Positions 25,111-33,964 of a stretch of DNA of 64,000 nt are shown here, piece by piece. How positions within the stretch are numbered: the stretch's first letter is position 1; each line of letters opens with the position of its first letter. A model generated the notes under the pieces. It saw only the letters and a program-made list of their open reading frames with translations. It was not told the DNA's origin and did not search any database. This DNA comes from Methylomagnum ishizawai (lineage in GTDB: Bacteria; Pseudomonadota; Gammaproteobacteria; Methylococcales; Methylococcaceae). A program made the translations under genes and the position numbers. The stretch covers positions 4,304,150-4,368,149 of the forward strand of contig NZ_AP019783.1 in NCBI RefSeq assembly GCF_019670005.1, read 5' to 3'.

Positions 25111-26471
25111 ACTTTATCGAACAAACCCACGCGCTCTTCGACCGGCTGGCCGAGGGCGCTTTCGCGGGACTCCAGGCCGGCGAGGAACTCAACCTCAACC
25201 TGGGCGCGGAGGCGCAGACCTATCTGCGCTTCAACGATTCCAAGGTAAGGCAGGCCACCGACGTGGCGCAGCGCCATCTCTCGCTGAGCTTCCAGGCCCA
25301 TGGCCGTCGGCTGGTGCTGGGCTTCGACCTATCGGGCCAAGCGGAACAAGACGCGGCCACCCTGGGTTCCCTCGTCGCCCGCGCCCGCGCCGAAACCCGC
25401 GCCCTGCCGGAAGACCCGTTCCTGGTACCGATGGCGAACAACGGCGGCAGCGCCAACCAGCATCCCGGCGACTTGCCGGACCCCGCCGCCGCCATCGACC
25501 AGATCGCCGGACTCACGGCGGGCACCGATTTCACCGGCTTCTTCGCGATGGGGCCGCAAATCCGCGCCACCCGCAATTCCCTGGGGCAGAACCATTGGTT
25601 CGCGACCGAATCGTTCTTCCTGGATTATTCGCTCTACACCGTGAACGCCGCCGGGGAAAACAAGGCGGTGAAAGGCTTGTACGCCGACCGCGCCTGGCGG
25701 GCGGAACGCTGCGCCGCCAGCGTGGCCGGGAGCCGCGCCCGGCTGGAACTGTTGCGCCGCGATAGCCGCGCCTTGCCGCCCGGCGGCTACCGGGTTTATT
25801 TCGCGCCCGCCGCCGTGGCCGAATTGGTGGGGATGTTTTCCTGGGGCGCGGTCAGCTACGGCGCGTGGAAAAAGGGCGATTCGGCCCTGCGCAAGCTGGT
25901 GGAGGGCGAAGCGGAACTGTCGCCGCTGTTCAACCTGGCGGAGAACTTCGACCTGGGCCTGAGTCCGCGCTTCAACAGCCTGGGCGAAGTGGCCCCGGCC
26001 CGGCTCCCGGTGATCGAGCGCGGCCAGTTGAAGAACCTCCTGGTCAGCGCCCGTTCCGCCCAGGAATACGGCGCGGTGTCCAACGCCGCCGAGCCGGAGG
26101 GCTGGACCGGCGAATTCCTGCGTTCGCCGGAAGTCGCGGCGGGCGATTTGCCGGAAGCCGAAGCGCTGAAAGCCCTGGACACCGGCCTTTATATCGGCAA
26201 CCTGCACTATCTCAATTGGAGCGACACCCAGAACGCCCGCGTCACCGGCATGACCCGCTACGCCTGCTTCTGGGTGGAAGGCGGCGAAATTGTCGCGCCG
26301 ATCCGGGATTTGCGCTTCGACGAAAGCCTGTACCGGGTATTCGGCCCGGAACTCCTGGCCCTGACCCGCGAGGCCGAGACCCAGGTGAACACCGACACCT
26401 ATGGACGGCGGGCCTTGGGCGGGAGCCGGGTACCGGGGGCCTTGGTGGGCGACTTCCGTTTCACTTTGTGA
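25107..26471 (+). CDS. pmbA: TldE/PmbA-like protease subunit
   Basis: 454 residues from ATG 25107, which overlaps the tldD stop (ATGA). It has the PmbA/TldD fold without the HExxxH motif: RFNDSKVRQATDVAQRHL at the N-terminus, and GLYIGNLHYLNWSDTQNARV, YACFWVEGGEIVAPIRDLRF near the end. The non-catalytic partner subunit is expected to cap the TldD active site. Somewhat divergent from E. coli PmbA. Confidence 0.88.
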   Translation: MNFIEQTHALFDRLAEGAFAGLQAGEELNLNLGAEAQTYLRFNDSKVRQATDVAQRHLSLSFQAHGRRLVLGFDLSGQAEQDAATLGSLVARARAETRALPEDPFLVPMANNGGSANQHPGDLPDPAAAIDQIAGLTAGTDFTGFFAMGPQIRATRNSLGQNHWFATESFFLDYSLYTVNAAGENKAVKGLYADRAWRAERCAASVAGSRARLELLRRDSRALPPGGYRVYFAPAAVAELVGMFSWGAVSYGAWKKGDSALRKLVEGEAELSPLFNLAENFDLGLSPRFNSLGEVAPARLPVIERGQLKNLLVSARSAQEYGAVSNAAEPEGWTGEFLRSPEVAAGDLPEAEALKALDTGLYIGNLHYLNWSDTQNARVTGMTRYACFWVEGGEIVAPIRDLRFDESLYRVFGPELLALTREAETQVNTDTYGRRALGGSRVPGALVGDFRFTL

Positions 26472-26505
26472 GTCTCCCGCCGCCGCCGGCTTTGTTGGCG
26501 ATGCT

Positions 26506-27447
26506 TTAGGGCCGGCCCGGCGCTGTCCGGTTTTTCATCAAATTCCAGCACATGCCCAGATCGGTGTTGGGGTCGCCCTCCTCGCCCACGCCGTTGGGAT
26601 AGCCCGCCGGGGGTTTCGGGTTGTAGTTCTCGCACACGAAGGCCGTGGGCATGGCGCGATGCTGGTCGAGGTAATCGAGATATTGCCGGGTATCCTGGAC
26701 CCACCGGGTCCCCGAATGATGGGGCGAGACGATCAAGATAGCGGGCAATCCCTGGCTTTGGGTCCAGCGGATGGCGTCCACCACCCATAGCCGGTAGATC
26801 TCATCCTGTTGTAAGGCAAAGCCGGGTGGGGTATCCAGCACAATGCCACCCCCGATCTTCACCAACTCCTGGAAAAGCGCTGATTCGCTCACCTTGTTCC
26901 GCTGTAGGATGTCCAACTTTTTGCCATTCTGATACTCGAAGGTCGGCATGATCGGCGTCGATTCGGGTACCCCCAGCCTCCGCAAAGTGGCTTGGAAATT
27001 CCGCCATTCTTCCAATGTGAAATTCTCGCGGTCGCGCTTGTTGAATACGTTCGAGGCCATGAAGGCCGGACGGACCCCGAGGTCGAGGTAATACTTCTTG
27101 ATTTGCCGGGCCACCTCGGCGGCGGCGTCACCGTCCCCCTTGAACCCGATCTCGATGCCCACCGGAGCGCCTCGGAAAGCTTCCAGGATTTGGCGGCGCT
27201 GGGCATCGTTGAGCTTGAAGTACCAAGCCCAGCTATGCAGGTACAAACCACCGCCCTCCGCCCGGTAGCGCTTGGAACGGACGGGATCCGCCAGATCGGC
27301 GACCCCTTGCACCCCACCGGCATAATAACGGGTGGGCAACTCGGGGAACCGGGGCCGGGCAACGGTTTGCGCCGACAGGCAGCCCGCGAGCAACAGGACG
27401 GGCCAAAGGGCCGCGTACCGGGCGATGTTTTTGGTCGATGGCATCAT
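26506..27447 (-). CDS. Lipoprotein of unknown function
   Basis: 313 residues with a lipoprotein signal (VLLLAGC, Cys23). The mature part has alternating hydrophobic strands and helices, for example GIEIGFKGDGDAAAEVARQI, GIVLDTPPGF and LPAILIVSPHHSGTRW, suggestive of a TIM-barrel-like enzyme domain, but no catalytic family could be named. It ends 35 bp from pmbA, convergently. Confidence 0.7.
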   Translation of the reverse strand: MMPSTKNIARYAALWPVLLLAGCLSAQTVARPRFPELPTRYYAGGVQGVADLADPVRSKRYRAEGGGLYLHSWAWYFKLNDAQRRQILEAFRGAPVGIEIGFKGDGDAAAEVARQIKKYYLDLGVRPAFMASNVFNKRDRENFTLEEWRNFQATLRRLGVPESTPIMPTFEYQNGKKLDILQRNKVSESALFQELVKIGGGIVLDTPPGFALQQDEIYRLWVVDAIRWTQSQGLPAILIVSPHHSGTRWVQDTRQYLDYLDQHRAMPTAFVCENYNPKPPAGYPNGVGEEGDPNTDLGMCWNLMKNRTAPGRP

Positions 27448-27682
27448 GATCCTTCCGCCGGAAGAGTGTTCGGTCTCGATATGGATGTGGAGCGGGCCTC
27501 GGCCCGCGACTGGCCGCGGAAAACGGCCTTTACGCCTAGGCCCAGGACCATCCCAGGCTTGGCGATGGAAAGATGCTGCGGTATCTGGCTTGTTCGTTCA
27601 AGCCCAGTACGCAAATTCCACCGGACAGCCCTAAGGCATCCTCCGGCGGGACGAACCCCAGACACACACAGGAAATCCCGCC

Positions 27683-28996
27683 ATGGCCGACCTGCCCGAC
27701 TGGCTCAAGCGCCACGCCCACACCGCCCGCAACTGCCTGGAAATCCTGTTCCGCGATATCACCGAAGGCGGCCTGGACCTCCGCGCCACCAGCCTGGTCT
27801 ACACCACCCTGCTATCGCTGGCCCCGCTGCTGGCGGTCAGCTTTTCGGTGTTGCAAGCCTTCGGTGCCCACAACCAGATGCGGCCCTTGCTGCTGGAAGT
27901 CCTCGATCCCCTGGGCGAATCCCAGGCGGTGGAAATCGCCGACCGCATCATCGGCTTCGTCAATAACCTCGACGTGGGGGTATTGGGCTTCACCGGCTTC
28001 GCCCTATTGTTCTACACGGTGCTGTCGCTGTTGCAGAAGATCGAGGACTGCTTCAACCAGATTTGGCGGGTGGGCCAATCGCGGGGCTTCCGCCGTAGGT
28101 TCAGCGAATACCTCAGCGTCCTCCTGGTCGGGCCGGTTTTGGTGTTCTCGGCGCTGGGCCTGATGGCCTCGCTGAGCAGCCACGAAATCGTGAAGGCCAT
28201 CATCTCGCTGGAACCGTTCGGGACGCTGTACTACCTCCTGGTCCGCCTGCTGCCCAACCTGCTGATGATCGCGGCCTTCACCTTCCTCTATCTGTTCATC
28301 CCCAACACCCGCGTACGGTTCACGGCGGCCTTGACGGGCGGGATCGCCGCCGGGCTGGGCTGGCGCTTGGCGGGCTGGTTGTTCGGGCTGTTCGTGGCGG
28401 GCTCGGCGCAGTATCAGGCGATCTATTCCAGTTTCGCCATCCTGATCGTGTTCATGATCTGGCTCTACGTGAACTGGCTGATCCTGCTGGTGGGGGTGGA
28501 TATTTCCTTCTACGTCCAGCATCCGGCGCATCCCCGGCTGGAACGGCGCGGCTTCCGGCTGGGCTATGCCGCGTCGCGGCGGGTGGGGCTGACGGTGATG
28601 TATCTCTTGGCGGAACGCTTCCAGCGCGGCGCGCCGCCCTGGACCTTGGACGCGCTGGCGACCGCCCTGGGCCTGCCTTGCCGCTGCGTGGAGGAGGTGC
28701 TGGAAGCCTTGCGGCGGCGCGGGCTCATCATCGCGGTGGACCCGGACAACACCGCCTACCTGCCCGCCCGCGAGCTGGGCGGCGTGACCCTGCTGGACAT
28801 CCTGGACGCCCTGGACGCCGAATCCGGTTCCGCCGACGCGCCACACGATCCGGCCCTGAAGCCGCCCGTGGTCGAGGAGGTGATGCGCCGCCTAAGGGAA
28901 GCCCGCGGCGGCGCGGTGAGTGGGATGAACTTGCGGGATTGGCTCGGGACCGCCGATGGCGACCGGCGGACCCAAACCACGGCGGAGCGGGGTTAA
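27683..28996 (+). CDS. YihY/BrkB-family (UPF0761) inner membrane protein with winged-helix tail
   Basis: 437 residues. Six membrane helices (residues about 35-265) carry the family features TSLVYTTLLSLAPLLAVSFS, KIEDCFNQIWRV, and FAILIVFMIWLYVNWLILL. After residue 275 a cytoplasmic region resembles a winged helix (LDALATALGLPCRCVEEVLE, ALRRRGLIIAV). Members were once called ribonuclease BN or BrkB; actual transport role is unknown. Its end overlaps the convergent cytochrome gene by 4 bp. Confidence 0.88.
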   Translation: MADLPDWLKRHAHTARNCLEILFRDITEGGLDLRATSLVYTTLLSLAPLLAVSFSVLQAFGAHNQMRPLLLEVLDPLGESQAVEIADRIIGFVNNLDVGVLGFTGFALLFYTVLSLLQKIEDCFNQIWRVGQSRGFRRRFSEYLSVLLVGPVLVFSALGLMASLSSHEIVKAIISLEPFGTLYYLLVRLLPNLLMIAAFTFLYLFIPNTRVRFTAALTGGIAAGLGWRLAGWLFGLFVAGSAQYQAIYSSFAILIVFMIWLYVNWLILLVGVDISFYVQHPAHPRLERRGFRLGYAASRRVGLTVMYLLAERFQRGAPPWTLDALATALGLPCRCVEEVLEALRRRGLIIAVDPDNTAYLPARELGGVTLLDILDALDAESGSADAPHDPALKPPVVEEVMRRLREARGGAVSGMNLRDWLGTADGDRRTQTTAERG

Positions 28997-29763
28997 CCGC
29001 CCTGGGTGTCGGGCGTGGCGGTGGCTTCCTCGGAAGTCCAGTAGGCCGGCCATTGCTCCTGGGGCAGCCACATCTGGGCCAGGGCGGTGAAGATCATCGC
29101 CGTCGAGGCCAGGCTATAGCCGATACCGCCGATCATGGTCAGCCAAGCGAACACCGGCATGTATTTGGTCAGCCACCACGACAGGATATCCAGCAACAGG
29201 AACACGAAGGGCGTGGCGATCAAGATTAGCTTGGTGCGCAGGGGATGCTGCGCCAGCCCGAAAATCCAGCCCACGAACAGGAAGATGAAGGCGATACCAA
29301 ACAAATGGATATGGGAAACGCGGGTCAACTGGGCAATGCTCTGGCCCTCGTCCACCTCGGACTCCTTCTTCACATTCTCGAATTTGGAGAAATCGGGCAG
29401 GGTCGAACCGGCGTTATGGCAGGACACGCAATATTTCTGCATGATCGGCTCGATCTGGGACGACCATTGGGTGATGTGGCCGCCATCCCGCGCCCACTGG
29501 ATCAGCTCGAAACGCACCTCGTCCGGGGCCATGGGTTCCATCTGGCCGTTCAGCATGGCTTCCAGCTTGGAGCCGGAACGGTTGCCGTAGTAGCTGTAGA
29601 CGATGTCGTTGATGGAAAGGCCCGGCTTGCCGTCGGCCAGGCCGTGGGTGAGCATGATTTGCGCCCCGGCCATCATCAGACCGACGCCGATGACCAGCAG
29701 GAACCCGGTGTAAAGCACCTTGTAGGCCAAGGGCAAGCGGGCGAGGGTGGTGATTTGGATCAT
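28993..29763 (-). CDS. Membrane protein with c-type haem motif
   Basis: 256 residues from ATG 29763; the open frame extends upstream but without coding character. One N-terminal TM helix (about 14-37), then a periplasmic segment with a single CVSCH (112-116) and a possible Met/His ligand, then three or four further TM helices (about 145-240), the first starting with SHIHLFGIAF. It probably binds haem c at the periplasmic face of the inner membrane. Electron partners are unknown. Not assigned to a named complex. Confidence 0.8.
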   Translation of the reverse strand: MIQITTLARLPLAYKVLYTGFLLVIGVGLMMAGAQIMLTHGLADGKPGLSINDIVYSYYGNRSGSKLEAMLNGQMEPMAPDEVRFELIQWARDGGHITQWSSQIEPIMQKYCVSCHNAGSTLPDFSKFENVKKESEVDEGQSIAQLTRVSHIHLFGIAFIFLFVGWIFGLAQHPLRTKLILIATPFVFLLLDILSWWLTKYMPVFAWLTMIGGIGYSLASTAMIFTALAQMWLPQEQWPAYWTSEEATATPDTQGG

Positions 29764-30061
29764 GTGGTTCCTCCGGGGCGGTCCCCGTCGTGGCAAGGCT
29801 ATGTATGGAAAAGTTTGCGGTCGATTAGACCCCGCCCGCCAGGACCATTCAACCGCGGCGGGGATGCATGGAATGTCGCTCGATGGGAAAAAATCCCCCG
29901 TCCGCCGGGCGGGGTTGCGCGGACGGGGCGACCGGAAAACCGCCGGAACCTCCGGCAATCCATGGTTTCCGGCGTTCCGGGGCGATGGCTTCCGGCCTGG
30001 TGCCGGAAGTCAAGGGGCTGGTGGCGGATGGGCTATTTCGGGGTTCCGGCCCGCCTGTGGC

Positions 30062-32566
30062 TCACTGCGGCGGGTTGATGATGGCGGTTTCCCCATCCAC
30101 CCGGATCGGCCTGCTTTCATACAGCCCCGTCAGCTTGCGGCGGAATTCGTTGGTGATTTCCCGCGCCTTGGGACGGCTTTCCACCACCCTGGGGGTGAGC
30201 AGGATCACCAATTCCTGGCGGCTCAAGTTCTTGGTGGTCTGGCCGAACAAATCGCCGATGATCGGCAGTTCGAACAACAGCGGAACGCCGCTGCGGTTGT
30301 TGGTGATGTTCTCCTTGATCAGGCCGCCCAACACCAAGGTTTCGCCATTGGCGACCGCGACCGAACTTTTGATCTGGCGCTGGGTGATGGTCGGGGAGTT
30401 GATGTTGCCGGAAGTCTGTTCCTTCACATCGTCCACCGCCTGGGCGATGTCCATGATGACCAAGCCGCCGGCGTTGACCCTGGGCCGGATATTGAGCAAG
30501 ACGCCGGTGTCGCGGTACTGCACCGAGTTATAGGACGAATATACCGGGTTGTTGTTGATGATGCCGCTGCTGGTACTGCCGCTGAAATTGCCGTACTGGC
30601 CGGTCAAGATCGGCACCTGGTCGCCCACCTTGATGCTGGCTTCCTGGTTGTTCAGCACCATCAGCGACGGCGAGGACAGGATATTGACTTTGTTCTTGTC
30701 GGCCTGGGCGCTCAACAGCAGCCGGACATCCTTGCCCGCCATCACCAAGGAATATTGGAAGCCGGTTCCAATCGCATTGGTTTCGGTGCTGCGGCTCAGG
30801 CTACCGAACAAACCTTCTGCATTCGAACCCTGTTGGAAATACCATTTGACGCCATATTTCAGGTTGTCGGTCAGGGTGATCTCGGCGATGGTGGCGTCGA
30901 TCAAGACCTGCAAGGGCAGCACGTCCAATTCCTTGATGACCGACTCGATCTCTTTGTAATCCTGGGCGCGGGCGGTGATGATGAGGGCGTTGTTGGCGGG
31001 GTCGGCCACGATGCGGATATTGCCGAGATCGGCGGCCATGCTGCCGCGCCCGCGTTGCCCACCGCCGGAACCACCCCGGCCTATGCCGCCGCCGAAACCA
31101 CCGCCACCTCCGCCGAAGCTACCGCCGCCGCCCAGGCCGCCACTGCCGCTACTACCGCTTCCGCCCAGCCCGCCGCTGGAACTGCCGCCCAAGCCGCTAC
31201 TGCCGCTGGAACCGCCGCTCGAACCCAGGCTGCCCATCGAGCCGCTGGACCCGAACGAGGATGAACTTCCGCTCCCGGACGATGAACTGCCCAAATCGCC
31301 GGAACTGCTGGTCAAGCCGCCGCCGCTCCCGGAAGAACCGCCGAACGCGCCACCGCCGCCGCTGCCGTAGTTCCCACCGAAGGAACCGCCGCCGCCAAGC
31401 TGGCTGCCCTGCGAACCCGGCGTCAACGAAGGCCGGTTCCCGCCACGCCCGCCCTGGCCGAAGATATTGCCCAGGGTGTTGGCCAGTTCCATCGCGTCCA
31501 CGTTCTGCACCCGGTAGACATGGATGCCGCCGGCCCGGTTGGTGGTGTAGCGGTCGAGGCGCTCGATCCAGGTTTCCACTTCGTCCAGATAACGCGGTTG
31601 GGGCGTGACCACCAGGATGGCGTTGAGCCGCTCGATGGGCATCATCCGCACCACCCCGGCCAAGGGTCCCTTGCTGGTATCGCCCAGCACCTTGTCGAGT
31701 TCCTCGGCCACGATGGCGGGCTCGACATTCTTCAAGGGGAACACGCCCACCGACATGCCGCGCATGAAATCCACATCGAACAGCCGGATGGTTTCCAGCA
31801 CGGCTTCCAGTTCCTCCGCCGTGCCCGCCAGCATCAGCATATTGCGCGGCAGGTCGGCACGGACCACGGCCTTGGGCGGCATCAGGGGTTCCAGCACCTT
31901 CTGCATTTCCCCGACACCGACATAGCGCAGGGGCACCACCCGCAGTTGATAACCCGGCGGCATGGCCTGCCCCGACAGGCCGAGCTTCGGTCCCGGCGCG
32001 TCGATCAAGGCATTGGCGTCGGGTTCGATGCGGTACATGTCGTGGTCCTTGATGAGGACCGCGCCGTTCATCCTGAGCAGCATTTCCAGGGTGGGAATGA
32101 GTTCGTCCTCGGCCAGGGGGCGGGTGGTTTGCAGCGTCACCTTGCCCGTCACCTTGGGACTCAACACGTAATTGATCTTCAAGGTCTCGTCGAGGATGGT
32201 CTTGGCGACCTCGTTGAGGTCGGCATCATCGAAATTGAGGGTGTATTTGCCCTCTTTACGGCTGGGGGCGCGCTTCCCGGTGGGGGCCGGGCCGACCGGA
32301 GTGTAGCGCTCGGGAGCGGCGTAGGCACCCGCCACCGGCCCCAGTGTGCTGCCGGTGGCGGGATAGATTTCGGGAGGCCGGGTGGGCGTGGCGGCCAAGG
32401 GTTCGCTCTGCATCGGGCGCGAGTCGGGAGCATTGGGGTTCTCGAGAACGAGATTGGCCGGTAGCCGGACTTTTTGCGCCGCCTTGGACCCCAATTGCTG
32501 GCAACCGGACATTCCCAGCGTGGCCAACACCGAGACGACCACGAATCGGTTTCTCTTGTTATGCAT
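30062..32566 (-). CDS. gspD: Type II secretion secretin GspD
   Basis: 834 residues from ATG 32566. Lipobox-like LGMSGC near residue 22 suggests pilotin-independent lipidation. N0 (YTLNFDDADLNEVAKTILDE), N1 and N2 domains precede a split N3 in which about 130 residues of Gly and Ser (about 377-509) are inserted. The secretin domain has VLIDATIAEITLTDNLKYGV, VGDQVPILTGQ and VVLILTPRVVES-type endings (ELVILLTPRVVES). It forms the outer membrane exit pore of the secreton. Last gene of the gsp operon. Confidence 0.93.
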   Translation of the reverse strand: MHNKRNRFVVVSVLATLGMSGCQQLGSKAAQKVRLPANLVLENPNAPDSRPMQSEPLAATPTRPPEIYPATGSTLGPVAGAYAAPERYTPVGPAPTGKRAPSRKEGKYTLNFDDADLNEVAKTILDETLKINYVLSPKVTGKVTLQTTRPLAEDELIPTLEMLLRMNGAVLIKDHDMYRIEPDANALIDAPGPKLGLSGQAMPPGYQLRVVPLRYVGVGEMQKVLEPLMPPKAVVRADLPRNMLMLAGTAEELEAVLETIRLFDVDFMRGMSVGVFPLKNVEPAIVAEELDKVLGDTSKGPLAGVVRMMPIERLNAILVVTPQPRYLDEVETWIERLDRYTTNRAGGIHVYRVQNVDAMELANTLGNIFGQGGRGGNRPSLTPGSQGSQLGGGGSFGGNYGSGGGGAFGGSSGSGGGLTSSSGDLGSSSSGSGSSSSFGSSGSMGSLGSSGGSSGSSGLGGSSSGGLGGSGSSGSGGLGGGGSFGGGGGGFGGGIGRGGSGGGQRGRGSMAADLGNIRIVADPANNALIITARAQDYKEIESVIKELDVLPLQVLIDATIAEITLTDNLKYGVKWYFQQGSNAEGLFGSLSRSTETNAIGTGFQYSLVMAGKDVRLLLSAQADKNKVNILSSPSLMVLNNQEASIKVGDQVPILTGQYGNFSGSTSSGIINNNPVYSSYNSVQYRDTGVLLNIRPRVNAGGLVIMDIAQAVDDVKEQTSGNINSPTITQRQIKSSVAVANGETLVLGGLIKENITNNRSGVPLLFELPIIGDLFGQTTKNLSRQELVILLTPRVVESRPKAREITNEFRRKLTGLYESRPIRVDGETAIINPPQ

Positions 32567-32612
32567 GGATGTGTTCTTAAAAGTGCGATGATCGAAACTG
32601 CCTGCGCCGCCG

Positions 32613-33305
32613 CTAATCCCCAGGGCCGCCGTTGTACTCTTCCTCGACGCCCGTATCCTCCTCCTCGGGAGGCATGGGTTCTTCCTCCGGCTCTTCCACG
32701 GGTTGGGGAACGGGCATGGGGGGCCGTCCCGGCCGGGGCGGCTGGCCCGGCGGCGCGGGCTGGGCCTGGGGCTGGCCGGGCTGGCCCGGCGGCACCGCCG
32801 CCTTGGGTTTTTTCTTGAGCAGGGGCAGTTCCTGGTTATCCTGGCCCTGCTGCATGACCACCCGGTCCACGCCCACATCGACCAGGGTCCAACTGTCGAG
32901 GGTATCCTGCGCCTTGAGCCGCTTGTACTTGCCCTTGGCGTCGACCAGCAGCGCCTTCCTGCCCTCGGGCGTATGCACGATGCCCATGAGTTTGAGGGTC
33001 ATGGGCATCTTGCGAACCTCCGGCGGGGGCGGCGGTTCGTTCATATCGCTGCCGGGACGGCGGCTTTCCATGAACAAGGGCCGGTCGGCGATCTGCCGGT
33101 AATCGTCCAGCGGCGGCAGTTCCAGGCTTTCGGGGCCGCCGCTGCCGGTTTCCATCGGGGGCGCGGCCTGGGATTGGGGCTGGACCAGGGCGGCCTGGCG
33201 CTTGCGGTCCAGCACCAGCGCCTCCAAAGCCACGATAAAGCCCAGGACCAGGGCGATCCCGGCCAGGACCGCGGGTAATACGTATTCGCGTGGCAGTTTC
33301 GGCAT
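32613..33305 (-). CDS. Type II secretion GspC/GspN-like protein
   Basis: 230 residues: TM helix (about 9-31), then an HR-like domain (PPLDDYRQIADRPLFMESRR, MTLKLMGIVHTPEGRKALL, VDAKGKYKRLKAQDTL, and SWTLVDVGVDRVVMQQG), ending in a long Pro/Glu-rich tail. It lacks a PDZ domain, like short GspC or GspN forms that link the inner membrane platform to the secretin. It lies directly between gspM and gspD. Confidence 0.75.
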   Translation of the reverse strand: MPKLPREYVLPAVLAGIALVLGFIVALEALVLDRKRQAALVQPQSQAAPPMETGSGGPESLELPPLDDYRQIADRPLFMESRRPGSDMNEPPPPPEVRKMPMTLKLMGIVHTPEGRKALLVDAKGKYKRLKAQDTLDSWTLVDVGVDRVVMQQGQDNQELPLLKKKPKAAVPPGQPGQPQAQPAPPGQPPRPGRPPMPVPQPVEEPEEEPMPPEEEDTGVEEEYNGGPGD

Positions 33306-33307
33306 GT

Positions 33308-33964
33308 CTATTGTGTCCGCATATAACCGACCACGTCGAAATCGACGCTCAGCTTGTCGGGGAGGGTTTGCGGGCCTTTGGCCATGGGGTTGCGCGGCAC
33401 CCGGATCGGCCTGATGTTGAGGTTCTCGATGAACAGCGAGGGCTTGGCCGACTCGAAATTGTGCAGGACCTGCCGCAGCACATTGGTGCCGCCGTTCATC
33501 CGCACCTTGACCGCGACGCGGGTGAAGTTCTCCTCGATGTGTTCGGGGATCACCTGGGTGCTGGTCAATTCGCCGCCGGCCTCGCTCACCGCGCTCTTGA
33601 TCTGGGTCTGCAATTCGGCGGAGGCCAGGGCGGCGGTGGAACGCGCCAGGAAACTGTCGTCCTGCTCGCCCTCGGCCCGGATGACTTCCAGGCGCTTGAC
33701 CAGGCCTTCCTTTTCCGCCGCGATCTTGGACAGCCGCGTCAGGCGGAATTGCAATTCCTCGATGCTCTCGCCGTATTCGCGGGCCATGCCGAGCAAGGGG
33801 GCCAGACAGGCGAAATACAGCACGGCCAGCACGCCGAACAACAAACCCAGCGCCGCGAGGCGGGATTTATTGATCCTGATCGGCTGGTTCAGATTCAGGT
33901 TCAGGTTGAACTTGAGGCTCGGGCGCTGATTTTTCAGGAGCGGGGTTTTCAGAGAACCTCCCAT
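33308..33964 (-). CDS. gspM: Type II secretion platform protein GspM
   Basis: 218 residues: short cytoplasmic N-terminus, one TM helix (about 36-56), a coiled coil (YGESIEELQFRLTRLSKIAAEKEGL broken over two turns) and a ferredoxin-like domain of the GspM_b type. It partners GspL in the inner membrane platform. It overlaps the gspL 3' end by about 98 bp and no later ATG fits, an unusually long overlap. Confidence 0.85.
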   Translation of the reverse strand: MGGSLKTPLLKNQRPSLKFNLNLNLNQPIRINKSRLAALGLLFGVLAVLYFACLAPLLGMAREYGESIEELQFRLTRLSKIAAEKEGLVKRLEVIRAEGEQDDSFLARSTAALASAELQTQIKSAVSEAGGELTSTQVIPEHIEENFTRVAVKVRMNGGTNVLRQVLHNFESAKPSLFIENLNIRPIRVPRNPMAKGPQTLPDKLSVDFDVVGYMRTQ

